Shown piece by piece: positions 61,192 through 64,000 of a stretch of DNA of 64,000 nucleotides; the stretch's first letter is position 1, and each line of letters starts with the position of its first letter. The DNA comes from an uncultured Parabacteroides sp. (GTDB lineage: Bacteria; Bacteroidota; Bacteroidia; Bacteroidales; Tannerellaceae). Where the stretch lies: NCBI GenBank assembly GCA_937894065.1, contig CALCST010000023.1, positions 248,001 to 312,000 of the forward strand, given 5' to 3'. Below the pieces are notes generated by a model. It was given only the letters and a program-made list of their open reading frames with translations, ran no database searches and was not told where the DNA came from. The position numbers were made by a program, and so were the translations under genes.

Positions 61192-64000
61192 ATGAATTCA
61201 TCAGTTAAGGTTTGGGAAGAAACCGTGATGATTCCAACGTATGGAATCGGTAAACCGGAAAAGAGTCCGATGTTTCTTGAAAAGCGTGTTTATCAGGGTA
61301 GCAGTGGCGTAGTTTATCCTTATCCTGTAATTGAAAAAATAGAAGATACATGTAAGGATAGACCTTATCATGCTGTATTTCTTGAGAATGAATATATAAA
61401 AGTGATGATTCTTCCGGAATTGGGTGGTCGTGTGCAGATGGCTTACGATAAAATAAAGGGAAGACATTTTATTTATTATAACAATGTGGTTAAGCCTGCC
61501 TTGGTTGGTTTGCTCGGTCCGTGGATTTCGGGTGGTATTGAGTTCAATTGGCCTCAGCATCACAGACCTAGCACATTCCTGCCGGTAGATTATACTATTG
61601 AGAAGAAAGAAGACGGTACTGCTATTGTGTGGGTTAGCGAAAGGGAGAGAATGTTCCATCAGAAAGGTATGGCAGGATTCACGCTTCGTCCGGGAAAAGC
61701 TGTTCTGGAAATACAAGGTGTGGTTTCAAATCCAACTCCGATGCCACAGACATTCCTATGGTGGGCAAATCCTGCCGTGGCGGTGAATGACTTCTATCAA
61801 TCTGTTTTCCCTGCAGATGTGAATGCAGTGTTCGACCATGGAAAGAGGGATGTGTCCAGATATCCGATTGCTACGGGAACATATTATAAAATGGATTATT
61901 CTGCAGGTGTGGATATTTCGAGATATAAAAATATACCTGTGCCTACTTCATATATGGCAATCCGTTCGAAATATAACTTCGTGGGCGGATATGAGAATGA
62001 CACACGTGCCGGTTTGCTGCATGTGGCTAACCATCATGTATCTCCAGGGAAGAAGCAGTGGACATGGGGCAATGGTGATTTTGGCAAGGCTTGGGATAGA
62101 AACCTGACTGATGCAGACGGACCATATATAGAACTTATGACAGGTGTCTATACTGATAATCAGCCAGACTTTACATGGTTGCAACCATATGAAGAGAAAA
62201 GGTTCACTCAGTATTTTATGCCTTACAGAGAACTTGGAGTAGTGAAGAATGCAAGTTCTGATTTACTGATGAATATTGAGCCTGATGGTTGTGGAACTTC
62301 TGTTCTGAAATTGTTTGCAACATCGTTGCAGAAAGATTTGCGTATAGTCGTTAAAAATAACGGAGTTTCATTATTTGAAGAGATTGTAGATTTGTGTCCG
62401 GAAAATGTGTTTGAGAGAACATTGGATATTGCTGGAATAGATAATTCAGAGGTTATAATATATAATGTAAAAGGCAAGATTGTACTTTCATGGAAACCGG
62501 AACCTTCGGAAATAAAGGAAATACCTGAGGCTGCTAAACCTGCATTGGATCCTTCGGAAATCAGAACAACAGAGCAGCTGTATTTGACAGGTTTGCATTT
62601 GGAACAATACAGACATGCAACATATTCGCCTGTAGATTATTATATGGAAGCATTGCGTAGGGACGAGTCTGATGTCCGGAACAACAATGCCATGGGTTTG
62701 TGGCTGATTCGTAAAGGTCGCTTTGCAAAGGCTGAGCCATATTTACGCCGTGCAGTCAAGACACTGACAGAAAAGAATCCAAATCCTTACGATGGTGAGG
62801 CGTTTTATAACCTAGGTCTTTCACTGAAATATCAGAACAGATTGGATGAGGCTTATGAGTGTTTCTATAAATCATGTTGGAATGCTGCATGGCAGGATTC
62901 CGGATATTTCTCTTTGTCACAGATTTCTTCGGCTTGGGAAAACTGGGATGATGCTTTGGATGAAGTTGAGAAATCGCTGGTGAGAAACTGGCATAGTTTG
63001 CGGGCACGCCACCTTAAAACGACAATTCTTCGCCATTTGGGCAGAACTAATGAGGCTGAGCGATGGATTGAAGATTCGTTGCATATCGATAAATTCAATT
63101 ATGGATGTCTGTTTGAGAGGTATCTTATGACAGGCAATAAAGATATACTTGAGGAATTGGCTCAGATTATGAGAAAGGATGCTCATAATTATGAGGAGTT
63201 GGCACTTGATTATGCTTCTGCCGGATGTTATGACGAAGCAATTAATGTGGTAGATTGGGCTATTTTCGTTTTGGAATCTGACACCAGAATGTTACATTAT
63301 TATAAGGCTTGGTTCTTGCGTTGCATGGGCAGAACAGACGAGGCTCGTGATGTTGCTCAAACGGCAGAATTGTTGCCTGAAGATATGTATTTCCCTAATT
63401 CCCTTGAGGCTATTTTGGCTTTGCAATGTGTCGTAGAATTGCTTGAGCATTCTTCTAAGGCTAATTATCTGCTTGGAAATATATGGTATGACAAGCGTCA
63501 GTATGACGAAGCAATATCAGCATGGGAAAAATCAGCAACACAAGATTCTTCTTTCCCAACGGTTTTGAGAAATTTGGCTCTTGCTTATTTCAATAAACTA
63601 GGCAGAACTAATGATGCTCTAGATATGATGGAAAAGGCATTTGCCCTTAACACGGATGATGCTCGTATGCTTATGGAGCTTGATCAGTTGTATAAGAGAA
63701 TGAACAGAGAGCATAAATTCAGATTGGAGCTGTTGGAAGAATATCTTGAAGTGGTTTCGAAACGTGATGATTTATATTTGGAATATATCACATTGCTGAA
63801 TCAGTGCGGTGAGTATGAAAAAGCCTTGCAGTGCATTGAGTCACGCCGTTTCCATCCTTGGGAAGGAGGAGAAGGTAAAGTGCCGGCACAATATCAGACC
63901 GCTCATTTGCAATTGGCAAAACAGTTTATGAAAGTTGCGGAATACAACAAAGCTATGGGGCATATTGATGCATGCTTTAAGTATCCGGAAAATTTGGGTG
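61192..64000 (+). CDS. DUF5107 / TPR protein, 3' partial
   Basis: The frame is open from the ATG at 61192 to the window end (936 codons), so the 3' end is missing. It begins MNSSVKVWEETVMIPTYGIG. The DUF5107 domain at about residues 40-340 (VMILPELGGRVQMAYDKIKG, GPWISGGIEFNWPQHHRPST, TFLWWANPAVAVND) has an aldose-epimerase/galactose-mutarotase-like sandwich look. From about 480 a long array of TPR units follows (AEPYLRRAVKTL, GEAFYNLGLSLKYQNRLDEA, NYLLGNIWYDKRQYDEAISA). There is no signal peptide. Family members sit in sugar-utilisation loci and are likely carbohydrate-active. The neighbouring sugar porter and AraC gene support a role in handling one sugar, still unnamed. Confidence 0.85.
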   Translation, partial: MNSSVKVWEETVMIPTYGIGKPEKSPMFLEKRVYQGSSGVVYPYPVIEKIEDTCKDRPYHAVFLENEYIKVMILPELGGRVQMAYDKIKGRHFIYYNNVVKPALVGLLGPWISGGIEFNWPQHHRPSTFLPVDYTIEKKEDGTAIVWVSERERMFHQKGMAGFTLRPGKAVLEIQGVVSNPTPMPQTFLWWANPAVAVNDFYQSVFPADVNAVFDHGKRDVSRYPIATGTYYKMDYSAGVDISRYKNIPVPTSYMAIRSKYNFVGGYENDTRAGLLHVANHHVSPGKKQWTWGNGDFGKAWDRNLTDADGPYIELMTGVYTDNQPDFTWLQPYEEKRFTQYFMPYRELGVVKNASSDLLMNIEPDGCGTSVLKLFATSLQKDLRIVVKNNGVSLFEEIVDLCPENVFERTLDIAGIDNSEVIIYNVKGKIVLSWKPEPSEIKEIPEAAKPALDPSEIRTTEQLYLTGLHLEQYRHATYSPVDYYMEALRRDESDVRNNNAMGLWLIRKGRFAKAEPYLRRAVKTLTEKNPNPYDGEAFYNLGLSLKYQNRLDEAYECFYKSCWNAAWQDSGYFSLSQISSAWENWDDALDEVEKSLVRNWHSLRARHLKTTILRHLGRTNEAERWIEDSLHIDKFNYGCLFERYLMTGNKDILEELAQIMRKDAHNYEELALDYASAGCYDEAINVVDWAIFVLESDTRMLHYYKAWFLRCMGRTDEARDVAQTAELLPEDMYFPNSLEAILALQCVVELLEHSSKANYLLGNIWYDKRQYDEAISAWEKSATQDSSFPTVLRNLALAYFNKLGRTNDALDMMEKAFALNTDDARMLMELDQLYKRMNREHKFRLELLEEYLEVVSKRDDLYLEYITLLNQCGEYEKALQCIESRRFHPWEGGEGKVPAQYQTAHLQLAKQFMKVAEYNKAMGHIDACFKYPENLG

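Overview
This is a window of a Bacteroidales chromosome, most like Bacteroides or Phocaeicola. Four things point that way. Promoters follow the Bacteroidetes pattern, a -7 element TAnnTTTG with TTTG or TTG 19-21 bases upstream (rplU, tRNA-Lys, the M23 gene, the beta-helix lipoprotein and others). Starts lack strong Shine-Dalgarno sequences. The gene families are typical: DUF1080, GH92, DUF3857, OMP_b-brl_3, DUF5107, VirE_N/DUF3987. The DNA is AT-rich with many palindromic intergenic repeats. Species cannot be fixed from the sequence alone.

Layout. 1-2.1 kb: the 3' end of a 3-keto-disaccharide hydrolase-type gene and a secreted esterase. 2.2-5.9 kb (minus): two exported DUF3857/transglutaminase-like proteins, one with an intact Cys-His-Asp triad and one that has lost it. 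6.2-11.1 kb (minus): two tandem 772-residue outer-membrane barrel paralogues; the downstream one has its own promoter and a roughly 250-nt leader that can fold into a pseudoknotted RNA. 11.3-20.3 kb: housekeeping genes (rplU-rpmA, POT peptide transporter, His-rich CobW-type GTPase, htpG, Nudix hydrolase, topoisomerase III). 20.3-24.3 kb: an accessory patch with a GC-richer VirE_N/DUF3987 gene. The last half of that gene is flanked by perfect 41-bp inverted repeats, and it sits among palindromes, direct repeats and twin 31-bp near-palindromes. 24.3-31.7 kb: two large exported proteins, one with MBG/Ig-like repeats and one a beta-helix, sharing an almost identical C-terminal module. 31.9-37.3 kb (minus): an adaptor-RND-TolC efflux operon with a divergent AraC regulator. 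38.4-47.1 kb (minus): cytidine deaminase, phosphoglucomutase, M23 peptidase, an endonuclease/exonuclease/phosphatase-fold protein, a beta-helix lipoprotein and PepD. 47.3-52.8 kb (plus): an OmpH/Skp-like protein, enolase, a TRIC-type channel, asparaginase, a YycJ-type MBL hydrolase and tRNA-Lys(CTT). 52.9-64 kb: a GH92 alpha-mannosidase, a TPR/coiled-coil/HTH lipoprotein regulator, two small barrel proteins, then an AraC regulator divergent from a sugar porter and a DUF5107-TPR gene that runs off the window.

No CRISPR array, complete insertion sequence, integrase, rRNA or phage module was found. The most unusual signals are the DUF3987 inverted repeat, the pseudoknotted leader of the barrel gene, four palindromes spaced exactly 21 bp apart upstream of the TRIC gene, and a dispersed ACAAGTTGACAAG repeat that forms many of the terminators and even encodes the last residues of topoisomerase III.
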